Source: Pseudomonadota bacterium (GTDB taxonomy: Bacteria > Pseudomonadota > Alphaproteobacteria > Rhizobiales > Beijerinckiaceae). From it: a stretch of DNA of 64,000 nt. Location of the stretch: the NCBI GenBank assembly GCA_020161575.1, contig JAIUNR010000004.1, positions 124,001 to 188,000 on the forward strand, read 5' to 3'. The notes below the pieces were generated by a model that saw only the letters and a program-made list of their open reading frames with translations, was not told the DNA's origin and did not search any database. The position numbers and the translations under genes were made by a program. Shown here in pieces: positions 37,104 to 47,214 of the stretch (its first letter is position 1; each line of letters starts with the position of its first letter).

Positions 37104-37973
37104 TCAGAGCGCCTCGGCGCCCGAAATGATTTCGATGAGTTCCTTGGTGATCATCGCCTGACGCGTACGATTGTATTTCTGCGTCTGCTTCTTGATCATC
37201 TCACCCGCGTTGCGGGTGGCGTTGTCCATCGCGCTCATGCGCGCGCCCTGCTCGGAAGCCGCGTTCTCAAGCAGCGCCCGGAAAATCTGCACCGCGATGT
37301 TGCGCGGCAGCAGCGAGGCGAGAATCTCGCCCTCGCCAGGCTCGTAATCATAGGTCGCGAGCGACGCGCCGCCGCTGGCGGGAACTTCCGCCGGAATGAG
37401 GCCCTGCGCCGTCGGGATCTGCTGGATCACCGAGCGGAAACGCGAATAGAAAAGCGTCGCGACATCGAATTCGCCCGCCTCGAACATCTCGATCACGCGC
37501 TGGGCGATCGGCTCGGCTTCGCCGTAACCGACATTCTTGACGCCGCGCAGCTCGATGACATCGAGGATCAGCTTCTCATACTGGCGCTTGAGCTGCTCGT
37601 AGCCCTTCTTGCCGACGCAGAGGATCTTCACCTGCTTGCCGGCGGCCTGCAGCGCGTTGATCCGCTCGCGCGCAAGGCGCACGATGGAGGAATTGAAGGC
37701 GCCGCACAGGCCGCGCTCGGCCGTGCACACGACGAGCAGATGAACCTGGTCGCGGCCATTACCGGCGAGGAGCGCAGGCGCGTCCGAACCGGAAATGCCG
37801 GAGGCGAGATTGGCGAGCACCGCCTCCATCTTCGAGGCATAGGGGCGCGCGGCTTCCGCGGCAGCCTGGGCGCGGCGCAGCTTCGCCGCGGCCACCATCT
37901 GCATGGCCTTGGTGATCTTCTGCGTCGCCTTCACCGAGGCGATGCGATTGCGGAGGTCTTTCAACGACGGCAT
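37104..37973 (-). CDS. atpG: ATP synthase F1 subunit gamma
   Basis: 289 residues. It opens with [20 protein letters not shown] and ends with [20 protein letters not shown], the two conserved coiled-coil helices of the rotating shaft; [10 protein letters not shown] is in the middle domain. It lies between atpA (66-base gap) and atpD. Confidence 0.97.
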   Translation of the reverse strand: MPSLKDLRNRIASVKATQKITKAMQMVAAAKLRRAQAAAEAARPYASKMEAVLANLASGISGSDAPALLAGNGRDQVHLLVVCTAERGLCGAFNSSIVRLARERINALQAAGKQVKILCVGKKGYEQLKRQYEKLILDVIELRGVKNVGYGEAEPIAQRVIEMFEAGEFDVATLFYSRFRSVIQQIPTAQGLIPAEVPASGGASLATYDYEPGEGEILASLLPRNIAVQIFRALLENAASEQGARMSAMDNATRNAGEMIKKQTQKYNRTRQAMITKELIEIISGAEAL

Positions 37974-38039
37974 GAAGCTTTCCTGCTTATTCCGTAAGGT
38001 TCAGGGCCGCATGAAATATGCGACCCGTCATCGATCCGA

Positions 38040-39569
<1,530 letters not shown>

Positions 39570-39657
39570 CGGTCAAGCCTTTCCGTATCGAGAGCATTTC
39601 GCGGGTCCCGCCCGTTCCGAAATGCGAGGGATGTGCATGGTTCGCGAGGGAACCGGT

Positions 39658-40215
39658 TTATGCGTTGATCATCGCGAGTTTCATCGCGTTGAGTTTGGTC
39701 TTCAGGGAAGCGTCGATCATGCGGCTGCCCATCTTCACGACGAGACCACCGAGAATGGCGGGATCGACCTTCTGCGTGAGGGCGATCTTCTTGCCGGCCT
39801 GACCCTCGAGGGCCTCCTGCACGGCGGCGCGGTTCTTGTCCGAGAGCGGCTCGGCCACCGTAACTTCAGCGGCGACGATACCCTGCTTCTCGGCAACCAT
39901 GGCCTTGTAGCCGGCGATCATGCCGCGCACCGCGAAAAGGCGGCGACGGGCAGCAACAAGCCGGAGGAAATTCGCGGCGAGACCGTCAATCTTGGCCTTC
40001 GCGAGAACAGCTGAGAGGGCAGCAACCTGCTCCTCGGCCGTGAAAACCGGGCTCTTGACGAGCCGGTCGAGATCCTCGCTGCCATCAAGCAAGGCCAGAA
40101 AGCGATCGAGCGCCTCGCCGACCTTGTCGAGCGCCTTGCCCTCGCTCGCCAGCTCAAACAGAGCGGTGGCGTAACGCCCCGCAATTCCTGAAACGATCGG
40201 GCTGGATGAGGCCAC
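39658..40215 (-). CDS. atpH: ATP synthase F1 subunit delta
   Basis: 185 residues from GTG 40215. The six-helix N-terminal domain begins GIAGRYATALFELASEG, and the C-terminus has DPAILGGLVVKMGSRMIDAS. It joins the F1 head to the b-type stator. First gene of the F1 operon. The F0 genes are elsewhere, as usual in alphaproteobacteria. A weak AAAGAG precedes the GTG. Confidence 0.95.
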   Translation of the reverse strand: MASSSPIVSGIAGRYATALFELASEGKALDKVGEALDRFLALLDGSEDLDRLVKSPVFTAEEQVAALSAVLAKAKIDGLAANFLRLVAARRRLFAVRGMIAGYKAMVAEKQGIVAAEVTVAEPLSDKNRAAVQEALEGQAGKKIALTQKVDPAILGGLVVKMGSRMIDASLKTKLNAMKLAMINA

Positions 40216-40497
40216 GACAAGGCTCTTTCGCTTTCACACCTTACCAACCCGCGAGCGCGATGCGCTGCGATCTGGTGAAGTGCCCCTCGGTTGGGGATCA
40301 ATCAACGGATCTGGCCCCTCGCGGCCGGATGGCATTGCAAGGGTTGCGCGGTCGCTAACAAATCTTCACCCCATGCGCAACCCCTTTGGGGCCATGAATC
40401 CCGCCAAGGCATGCTCCCTTCGTCCGACAGGACCGTTCTGCCCAAGCGAATGACAAGATTCACGAAATCCGCGATTATTTTTTACCGCCGGCGGGGA

Positions 40498-42720
40498 TCA
40501 GAAAAAGCTGACCGGATCGATGTCGATATCAAGGCGCGCGCCGCCCTTGGCCGGGCCAGCCCCGTGCAGGATCCGGCGGATCACCTCTTGCAGATTGACC
40601 TTGCGGGCGCATTTGAGGATGAGGCGCACCCGGTGCTTGCCGCGCAAAAGCGCGATGGGCGGATCGGCCGGGCCGAGAAGCGCGATATCCTCCGGCGCAT
40701 GCGCACGCAGCTCTTGGTGCCCCGCTTCAGCCAACCGGCGCGCATGGGCTTCCGCCGCCGCCCTTTCCCGCGCCGAGACGAGCAGGCTCGCAAGGCGCCC
40801 GAAGGGTGGCAAGCCCGCCGCCTGCCGGGCCGCGATCTCTTCCGCGTAAAAGCGCTCGTGATCACCCGAGAGCAAGGCCCGGATCACCGGATGATCGGGC
40901 TGATAGGTCTGGAGCAGGCCGCGCCCTGCCTTTTCGCCGCGCCCGGCACGCCCCGTCACCTGCGCGAGAAGCTGGAAAGTGCGCTCCGCCGCGCGCGGAT
41001 CGGACGAGACCAGCCCGATATCGGCATCGAGGACGGCGGCAAGCGTGAGATGGGGGAAGTTATGCCCTTTCGCGATCAGCTGCGTGCCGATGACAATCGG
41101 GAATTCCTTGGCCGCGACCGCAGCCAGCTCCTGCCGGAGCCGTTCGGTTCCGCCGGGAAAATCGCTCGACAGCGTGACATGGCGGAAATCGGGAAAAGCC
41201 TCCGCCACTTCTTCCGCGATGCGCTCAACCCCCGGCCCGCAGGCGGTGAGGCTCTCTTCCGCGCCACAAGCGACGCATTGCGTCGGCCGCCGTTCGGTAT
41301 GGCCGCAATGATGGCAGACAAGCGCCCGGCGGAAACGATGCTCGACCAGCCAGGCATCGCATTGCGGGCATTGCCAGCGATGCCCGCAGGCGCGGCAAAG
41401 CGTCAGCGGCGCGTAACCCCTGCGGTTGAGGAAGAACAGCACTTGCTCCCCGCGCGCCAACGTTTCACCCGCCTCGGCGATCAGGCGCGGCGACAGGAAA
41501 CGCCCCGGCGAGGGCGCGTCCTGACGCATATCGAGCGCCTCGATGCGCGGCATGGCGCGTCCGCCGGCCCTGTCTGGCAGGCGGAGATGGCGATAGCGCC
41601 CCTGCGCGGCATTCACGCGGCTTTCGATGGAGGGCGTCGCCGAGGCCAGAACCACCGGGCAGCCCTCGATCTGGGCGCGCAACACCGCCATGTCGCGCGC
41701 ATTGTAGCGCACGAGGTCATCCTGCTTGAACGCGGCCTCATGCTCCTCATCGACGATGATCAGGCCCAGATCAACGAAAGGCAGGAAGAGCGCGGAGCGG
41801 GCACCGACCACGACCCGCGCCTCGCCCTCGGCGATGGCGTGCCAGAGCCGGTCGCGCCGGGTGGGGGCGATGCCGGAATGCCACGCCCCCGGCAGAGCGC
41901 CGAAACGGGAAACGAAACGCGCGAGGAATTCCGGCGTCAGCGCGATTTCCGGCAGCAGGATCAGCACCTGCCTGCCTGCGCGCAGCGCCGCCGCGACGGC
42001 CTCGAAATAGACCTCCGTCTTGCCCGAGCCGGTGACGCCTTCAAGCAGGATGGGGGCGAAGGCGCCAGCCGTTGCCGCCACCCGCAGCGCCGTCGCGGCC
42101 TCTTCCTGCATCAGGGATAAATCCGGGATGCGCGCGGCGGGATCGAGCCCCGCCGCCCGCGCCTCGGGCTTGAGCGGAACGATCTCGAAGGCGCCGTCAT
42201 CCACCAGCGCGTCAATGACGCCGGTCGAGCAGGAGGCCGCGCCGGCAAGGTCGCGCTTCCTGTGGACCAGCCCGCCTTTCGCCGCCTCGATCAGCCGCGC
42301 ACGCGCAGGGGTCATGCGATCGGGTATTTTTCCCGTCGCGCGGACGCCGAATTTCGGCGCCTCATGTGCCTCCGCCTCCGGGTCGCGCAGCGCCATCCGC
42401 GCCACCATCCCGAGGGGCGCGAGCGTGTAATCCGCGACACGCTGGAGGAAGCGGCGCATCTGCGGGCGCATCAAGGGGAGCGATGTCTTGCCGCTCACCG
42501 GCTTCAGATTGCCGCCGGCCGGACCGGCGCGCAGATCCCAGACGATTCCATAGGTCTCGCGCGGGCCGAGCGGCACGCGCACGCATTCACCGATTTCGAG
42601 CCGCATCCCTGCGGGGATGCGGTAGGAATAGGGCTGATCCACCGCGACAGGCAGCGCGATCTCCGCGATATCAGGCGCGGAATCGCCAGCATTCGGAGCG
42701 GGGAAAAGATCTTCAATCAT
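40498..42720 (-). CDS. priA: Primosomal protein N' (replication restart helicase PriA)
   Basis: 740 residues. N-terminal 3'-end-binding domain, winged helix, then a superfamily 2 helicase with Walker A GVTGSGKT (228-235) and DEEH, interrupted by a zinc-binding insert (CRACGHRWQCPQC, CHHCGH, CVACG). The helicase C region is QVTGRAGRG. It reloads DnaB at stalled forks. ATG 42720. It precedes atpH on the same strand with 282 bases between, and is divergent from xerC. The priA-atpH arrangement is conserved in Hyphomicrobiales. Confidence 0.95.
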   Translation of the reverse strand: MIEDLFPAPNAGDSAPDIAEIALPVAVDQPYSYRIPAGMRLEIGECVRVPLGPRETYGIVWDLRAGPAGGNLKPVSGKTSLPLMRPQMRRFLQRVADYTLAPLGMVARMALRDPEAEAHEAPKFGVRATGKIPDRMTPARARLIEAAKGGLVHRKRDLAGAASCSTGVIDALVDDGAFEIVPLKPEARAAGLDPAARIPDLSLMQEEAATALRVAATAGAFAPILLEGVTGSGKTEVYFEAVAAALRAGRQVLILLPEIALTPEFLARFVSRFGALPGAWHSGIAPTRRDRLWHAIAEGEARVVVGARSALFLPFVDLGLIIVDEEHEAAFKQDDLVRYNARDMAVLRAQIEGCPVVLASATPSIESRVNAAQGRYRHLRLPDRAGGRAMPRIEALDMRQDAPSPGRFLSPRLIAEAGETLARGEQVLFFLNRRGYAPLTLCRACGHRWQCPQCDAWLVEHRFRRALVCHHCGHTERRPTQCVACGAEESLTACGPGVERIAEEVAEAFPDFRHVTLSSDFPGGTERLRQELAAVAAKEFPIVIGTQLIAKGHNFPHLTLAAVLDADIGLVSSDPRAAERTFQLLAQVTGRAGRGEKAGRGLLQTYQPDHPVIRALLSGDHERFYAEEIAARQAAGLPPFGRLASLLVSARERAAAEAHARRLAEAGHQELRAHAPEDIALLGPADPPIALLRGKHRVRLILKCARKVNLQEVIRRILHGAGPAKGGARLDIDIDPVSFF

Positions 42721-42821
42721 GCGACAGCGGCAGATAGCACGAATTTCGGCACAACGCCGCCTTGCCGCTTCCGCATTTCCTTAACCCGCGCCCGCCAGAA
42801 TGGTGGGGACGGGGTAACGAT

Positions 42822-43742
42822 ATGGGTGAACAACCGCAAGGGCTCGAAACCTGCCGCATCGCCTGGCTGGCGATGCTCGCGCAGGAACGCCTCTATTCCG
42901 CAAAAACACTCGAGGCTTATGGCCGCGATGTGGCGCAATTTGCCGCCTTTCTGGGAATGGAGCGCCGCTCACCGGGCGATTTTCTCGCCGTGAAACCCGC
43001 CGATCTACGCCTTTTCCTTGCCGAGCGTCGTGAAAAGGGCGTGGAGAGCCGTTCGCTCATGCGTCAGCTTGCAGGGTTGCGTTCCTTCGCGCGCTATCTC
43101 GAACGCGAGGGTTACGGCCACGCCTCCGCCTTCAAGGCCGTGAAGGGACCGCGCGTGAAGAAGGGCCTGCCGCGCCCGCTGAACCCCGGCGATGCCCGCG
43201 CGACAAGCCGCATCGAAACCCGCGCGGGCGAGACGCGCGAGCCCTGGATTCTCGCGCGCGATGCCGCCGTGATGGCCCTGCTCTATGGCGGCGGCCTGCG
43301 TATTTCCGAAGCGCTTTCGCTCAGGAGAGGCGATGCGCCGAAAGCCGGCGAAACCATCACGATCACCGGCAAGGGCGGCAAGGCGCGCCAGGTACCGATC
43401 TTGCCGCAGATCGCACGCGCGATCGACGAATATCTCGCGCAATGCCCATATAATCCCGGCGCGGAAGGGCCTCTCTTTGTCGGCGCGAAGGGCGGGCCGC
43501 TCTCGCCGCGCATCATCCAGCTCGCGATGGAATCCCTGCGCGGCGCGCTTGGCCTGCCTGAAACCGCGACACCGCACGCGCTGCGCCATTCCTTCGCGAC
43601 GCATCTGCTCGCGCGCGGCGGCGATCTGCGCACCATTCAGGAACTTCTCGGCCACGCCTCGCTCTCGACCACACAGGTTTATACCGAGGTCGATACCGCG
43701 CGGCTGATGCAGGCCTACAAGGCCGCGCATCCGCGCGCCTGA
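42822..43742 (+). CDS. xerC: Tyrosine recombinase XerC
   Basis: 306 residues from ATG 42822. An N-terminal core-binding SAM-like domain (about 10-100) precedes the catalytic domain. Active-site residues are visible: Arg in GGGLRISEAL, His-x-x-Arg in HALRHSFATH, the GHASLSTTQ box and the nucleophile Tyr in QVYTEV. It resolves chromosome dimers at dif with XerD. The position next to priA is the common one in alphaproteobacteria. A start at 42762 is rejected as it lacks a ribosome binding site and would overlap the promoter region. Confidence 0.92.
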   Translation: MGEQPQGLETCRIAWLAMLAQERLYSAKTLEAYGRDVAQFAAFLGMERRSPGDFLAVKPADLRLFLAERREKGVESRSLMRQLAGLRSFARYLEREGYGHASAFKAVKGPRVKKGLPRPLNPGDARATSRIETRAGETREPWILARDAAVMALLYGGGLRISEALSLRRGDAPKAGETITITGKGGKARQVPILPQIARAIDEYLAQCPYNPGAEGPLFVGAKGGPLSPRIIQLAMESLRGALGLPETATPHALRHSFATHLLARGGDLRTIQELLGHASLSTTQVYTEVDTARLMQAYKAAHPRA

Positions 43743-43821
43743 AATCATCCACAGCCCCGTCTTGAAGCTGTCATCAGCGTGGAAATACTCCCCGCACCAC
43801 AACTGATTCGGGGAGAATCCC

Positions 43822-44391
43822 ATGTCGCATGCCGGGCCGGAAATCGAGGGCTCCAACAAGAAGATCGGCCTGCTGATCGCAGTGCTGGCGCTGATGCTGG
43901 CCTTTTCGGAAATGGGTAACAAGCAAAGCGAGAACGAATCGCTCGCCAAGAATGTCGAAGCTTCCAATCTCTGGGCTTTCTTCCAGGCCAAGACGATCCG
44001 CCGCACCAATGTGCAGGTCGCGGCGGAGGAAATGGCGGTCAGCGCCTCGATCACGCAGGATGGCGCCGCCAAGGCCGCGATGGAAGCGCAGATCAAGAAA
44101 TGGCGCGATGTCGCCGCGCGCTATGAAAGTGAGCCGGAGACAAATGAGGGTCGCAAGGAGCTGATTATTCGCGCCAAGGCCGCCGAGGAGCGGCGCGATT
44201 TCACCAAGCAGCGCTCGGAAGTCTTCGAACTTTCCTCCGCCGCGCTTCAGATCGGCATCGTCGTCGCCTCCGCAGCGGTGATCACGGGGCTGATCGCACT
44301 TGCTTATGCCGCGGGTGGGCTGGGGCTGCTCGCCATGGTGCTGATGGGAATCGGAATCTGGAAGCCGTTCCTGCTCCCCCTGGGGCATTGA
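43822..44391 (+). CDS. DUF4337 membrane protein
   Basis: 189 residues. A short N-terminal hydrophobic segment (about 14-28), a helical middle with many Ala/Lys/Glu, and two C-terminal membrane helices (about 143-163 and 165-184). The NLWAFFQAKTIRRTN stretch is typical of DUF4337 proteins. Function unknown. ATG 43822 follows GGGGAGAA. Single gene ended by a good terminator. Confidence 0.8.
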   Translation: MSHAGPEIEGSNKKIGLLIAVLALMLAFSEMGNKQSENESLAKNVEASNLWAFFQAKTIRRTNVQVAAEEMAVSASITQDGAAKAAMEAQIKKWRDVAARYESEPETNEGRKELIIRAKAAEERRDFTKQRSEVFELSSAALQIGIVVASAAVITGLIALAYAAGGLGLLAMVLMGIGIWKPFLLPLGH

Positions 44392-44404
44392 CCCCCTCAA
44401 AAAG

Positions 44405-44432
44405 AAAGGGCGCCTGAGGCGCCCTTTTTATT
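44405..44432 (+). terminator. Bidirectional terminator between DUF4337 gene and lpd
   Basis: AAAGGGCGCC-TGA-GGCGCCCTTT (ten base pairs) followed by TTTTTA on the plus strand. The A-rich flank before it gives a T-run on the minus strand, so it also serves lpd, whose stop is at 44453. Confidence 0.93.
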
Positions 44433-44452
44433 TCCGACGGCTCCAGCCGCAA

Positions 44453-45865
44453 TCACACATGGATCGCGCGCTTGGCGACCCCGAGCGCGGCTTCCTTCAC
44501 CGCCTCGCTCATCGTGGGATGGGCATGGCACGTGCGGGCGAGATCCTCCGCCGAGCCCGAGAACTCCATCAGAACCGCCGCCTCGTGGATCATCTCGCCG
44601 GCACCAACACCGAGGATGTGAACGCCGAGCACGCGGTCCGTCGCCTTGTCCGCCAGCACCTTCACGAAACCATCCGTCGCGCGGTTGGCGCGGGCGCGGC
44701 CATTGGCGGTGAAGGGGAATTTTCCGATATTGTATTCGATCCCCGCCGCCTTGAGCTCCTCCTCGGTCTTGCCGACCGAAGCAACCTCCGGATGCGTGTA
44801 GACCACGCCGGGAATGACATCGTAATTCACGTGTCCGCGCTGACCCGCGAGGATTTCCGCCACCGCGATACCCTCGTCCTCGGCCTTGTGCGCCAGCATC
44901 GGCCCACGCACGACATCGCCGATCGCGTAGATGCCCTTCACATTGGTGGCGAAGTGATCGTCGATGACGACCTTGCCGCGCTCCATCGCAACGCCCGCCG
45001 CTTCAAGGCCCAGGCCATCCGTGTTCGGGCGGCGGCCGGTCGCGACCAGCACGATATCAGCATCGAGGCTCTGCGCCTCGCCGCCGGCCACCGGCTCGAA
45101 GGAGACGCTCGCGCCGGTCTTGCCAGCCTTCACGCCGGTCACCTTGCTGGAGAGGTGGAAAGTGAAACCCTGCTTGCCCAGCATGCGCTGGAAGTTCTTG
45201 GCGACCTCGCCATCCATGCCCGGCAGGATGCGGTCGAGATATTCCACCACCGTCACTTCGGCGCCGAGCCGGCGCCATACGGAACCCAGCTCGAGTCCGA
45301 TCACCCCTGCGCCGATGACGACGAGCTTCTTCGGCACACCAGCCAGTTCCAGCGCGCCGGTCGAGGAGACCACGATTTTCTCGTCGATCGTCACGCCCGG
45401 CAGCGAGGAGACCTCCGAGCCGGTCGCGATCACGATGTTTTTCGCTTCGAGAACCTGCTTGCCGCCATCCTCTGCCGTCACCTGCACCTTGCCGGCCGAG
45501 AGGATGGTGCCGAGGCCGTGGAACGCCTCGATCTTGTTCTTCTTGAGCAGGAAGGCGACGCCGTTGACATTGGCATCCACCGTATCCTGCTTGTGCTTCA
45601 TCATCGCCGCGATGTTGAGTTTGGGCGCGCTCACCTCGATGCCGAGCGCCGCGAAGCCATGGCCGGCTTCATCGAACATCTCCGAGGCGTGCAGCAGCGC
45701 CTTCGAGGGGATGCAGCCGACATTGAGGCAGGTGCCGCCATGAAGCTGCTTTCCCGCTGAACCGCGTTTCTCAATCACGGCGACCTTCATCCCAAGCTGC
45801 GCTGCGCGGATGGCGCAGACATAGCCGCCGGGGCCGGTTCCGATGACGATGAGATCGTAGGACAT
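44453..45865 (-). CDS. lpdA: Dihydrolipoyl dehydrogenase (E3)
   Basis: 470 residues. FAD-binding start [20 protein letters not shown], redox disulfide Cys46/Cys51 in [13 protein letters not shown], an NAD-binding Rossmann motif [13 protein letters not shown], and the C-terminal catalytic His-Glu pair in HAHPTMSEA (His449, Glu454). It reoxidises lipoyl groups of 2-oxoglutarate dehydrogenase. Last gene of the TCA operon, separated from sucB by a 119-base palindromic repeat region. Confidence 0.96.
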   Translation of the reverse strand: MSYDLIVIGTGPGGYVCAIRAAQLGMKVAVIEKRGSAGKQLHGGTCLNVGCIPSKALLHASEMFDEAGHGFAALGIEVSAPKLNIAAMMKHKQDTVDANVNGVAFLLKKNKIEAFHGLGTILSAGKVQVTAEDGGKQVLEAKNIVIATGSEVSSLPGVTIDEKIVVSSTGALELAGVPKKLVVIGAGVIGLELGSVWRRLGAEVTVVEYLDRILPGMDGEVAKNFQRMLGKQGFTFHLSSKVTGVKAGKTGASVSFEPVAGGEAQSLDADIVLVATGRRPNTDGLGLEAAGVAMERGKVVIDDHFATNVKGIYAIGDVVRGPMLAHKAEDEGIAVAEILAGQRGHVNYDVIPGVVYTHPEVASVGKTEEELKAAGIEYNIGKFPFTANGRARANRATDGFVKVLADKATDRVLGVHILGVGAGEMIHEAAVLMEFSGSAEDLARTCHAHPTMSEAVKEAALGVAKRAIHV

Positions 45866-45882
45866 GAAAGGGCTCCTTCGGC

Positions 45883-45974
45883 GTCATGGCCGGGTCTGGC
45901 CCGGCCATCCACGACTTCGTGTCGTCACCGGGCAAACAAGTCATGGATGCCCGGCCTGAAGCCGGGCATGACGG
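45883..45974. repeat. Intergenic palindromic repeat element (three hairpins)
   Basis: Two 9-5-9 hairpins, ATGGCCGGG-N5-CCCGGCCAT (45886-45908) and ATGCCCGGC-N5-GCCGGGCAT (45947-45969), flank a small ACGAC-TTCGT-GTCGT hairpin (45911-45925). The wording GTCATGGCCGGG ... GGGCATGAC resembles the dispersed intergenic repeats of Bosea/Bradyrhizobium-type genomes. Only one copy is in the window. Confidence 0.8.
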
Positions 45975-45984
45975 GGTGCGATAA

Positions 45985-47175
45985 TCAGAGATCCATCACG
46001 AGGCGCGCAGGATCCTCAAGGCATTCCTTGACGCGCACGAGGAAGGTCACGGCTTCCTTGCCGTCGACGATGCGGTGATCGTAGCTGAGCGCGAGATACA
46101 TCATCGGGCGGATGACGATCTGCCCGCCGATCGCGACGGGGCGCTCCTGGATCTTGTGCATGCCCAGAATGCCCGATTGCGGCGCATTGAGGATCGGCGT
46201 CGACATCAGCGAGCCGTAGATGCCACCATTGGTGATGGTGAAGGTGCCGCCCTGCATCTCCTCGATCTTGAGCTGACCGTCGCGGGCGCGCTTGCCGAAA
46301 TCGGCGATGCTCTTCTCGATGCCGGCAAGGCCGAGATGGTCCGTGTCGCGCAGAACCGGCACCACAAGGCCCTTCTCCGTACCGACAGCGATGCCGACAT
46401 GGTAATAGTTCTTGTAGATGATGTCGGTGCCGTCGATCTCGGCATTGACGCCCGGAAGCTCCTTGAGCGCCTGCACGCAGGCTTTGACGAAGAAGCTCAT
46501 GAAGCCGAGCTTCACGCCGTGCTTCTTCTCGAAGAGATCCTTGTACTGGTTGCGCAGCGCCATCACCTGGCTCATGTCGACCTCGTTGAAGGTCGTGAGC
46601 ATGGCGGCAGTGTTCTGCGATTCCTTGAGGCGGCGCGCGATGGTCTGGCGCAGCTTCGACATCTTCACGCGCTCCTCGCGAGAAGCGTCGTCGGCCGGGG
46701 AGGCGGCGCGCGGGGCGGCCGGCGCGGCAACTGGCGCAGGCGCCGAAGCAGCGCGGATCACATCTTCTTTCAGCACCTGCCCGCGCTTGCCCGAGCCTTC
46801 CGAAACCGAAACGCCGGTCTCCGCCATCATCTTCGCGGCGGCAGGCGCCGGCGGCATGGCGGAAGGAGCGGAGGCCGGGGCGGCGGCCTTCGGCGCAGGA
46901 GCGGAAACCGCAGCCGGCGCGGAAGCGGCGGCAGCGCCACCGGCAGCGATCACGCCGAGCAGCGCGCCGACGCCGACCGTCTCGCCATCCTTCGCGACGA
47001 TTTCCGCCAGCGTGCCGGCGGCGGGCGCGTTGACCTCAAGCGTCACCTTGTCGGTTTCGAGTTCGAGCAAGGGCTCGTCGGCCTTCACGGCATCGCCGGG
47101 CTTCTTGAACCACTTGCCGATGGTCGCTTCGGAAACGCTTTCGCCGAGGGTCGGGACGCGGATTTCGGTGCTCAT
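45985..47175 (-). CDS. sucB: 2-oxoglutarate dehydrogenase E2 (dihydrolipoyl succinyltransferase)
   Basis: 396 residues. A single lipoyl domain with Lys43 in [11 protein letters not shown], an Ala/Pro-rich linker, the E1/E3-binding segment ([16 protein letters not shown]), a second flexible linker, and a catalytic domain ending with the [13 protein letters not shown] active-site His. ATG 47175. It moves succinyl groups to CoA. It sits 39 bases after sucA in the mdh-suc operon. Confidence 0.96.
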   Translation of the reverse strand: MSTEIRVPTLGESVSEATIGKWFKKPGDAVKADEPLLELETDKVTLEVNAPAAGTLAEIVAKDGETVGVGALLGVIAAGGAAAASAPAAVSAPAPKAAAPASAPSAMPPAPAAAKMMAETGVSVSEGSGKRGQVLKEDVIRAASAPAPVAAPAAPRAASPADDASREERVKMSKLRQTIARRLKESQNTAAMLTTFNEVDMSQVMALRNQYKDLFEKKHGVKLGFMSFFVKACVQALKELPGVNAEIDGTDIIYKNYYHVGIAVGTEKGLVVPVLRDTDHLGLAGIEKSIADFGKRARDGQLKIEEMQGGTFTITNGGIYGSLMSTPILNAPQSGILGMHKIQERPVAIGGQIVIRPMMYLALSYDHRIVDGKEAVTFLVRVKECLEDPARLVMDL

Positions 47176-47214
47176 GTTCGGGAACCTTTGCGGTCAAATC
47201 TTCTTGATAGCGGG

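Noticed and set aside
40381-40410. CCCCTTTGGGG hairpin and CCGCCGGCGG palindrome between priA and atpH as a terminator
   Set aside because: Short stems without a T-run on the priA strand; nothing distinguishes them from chance in GC-rich DNA.
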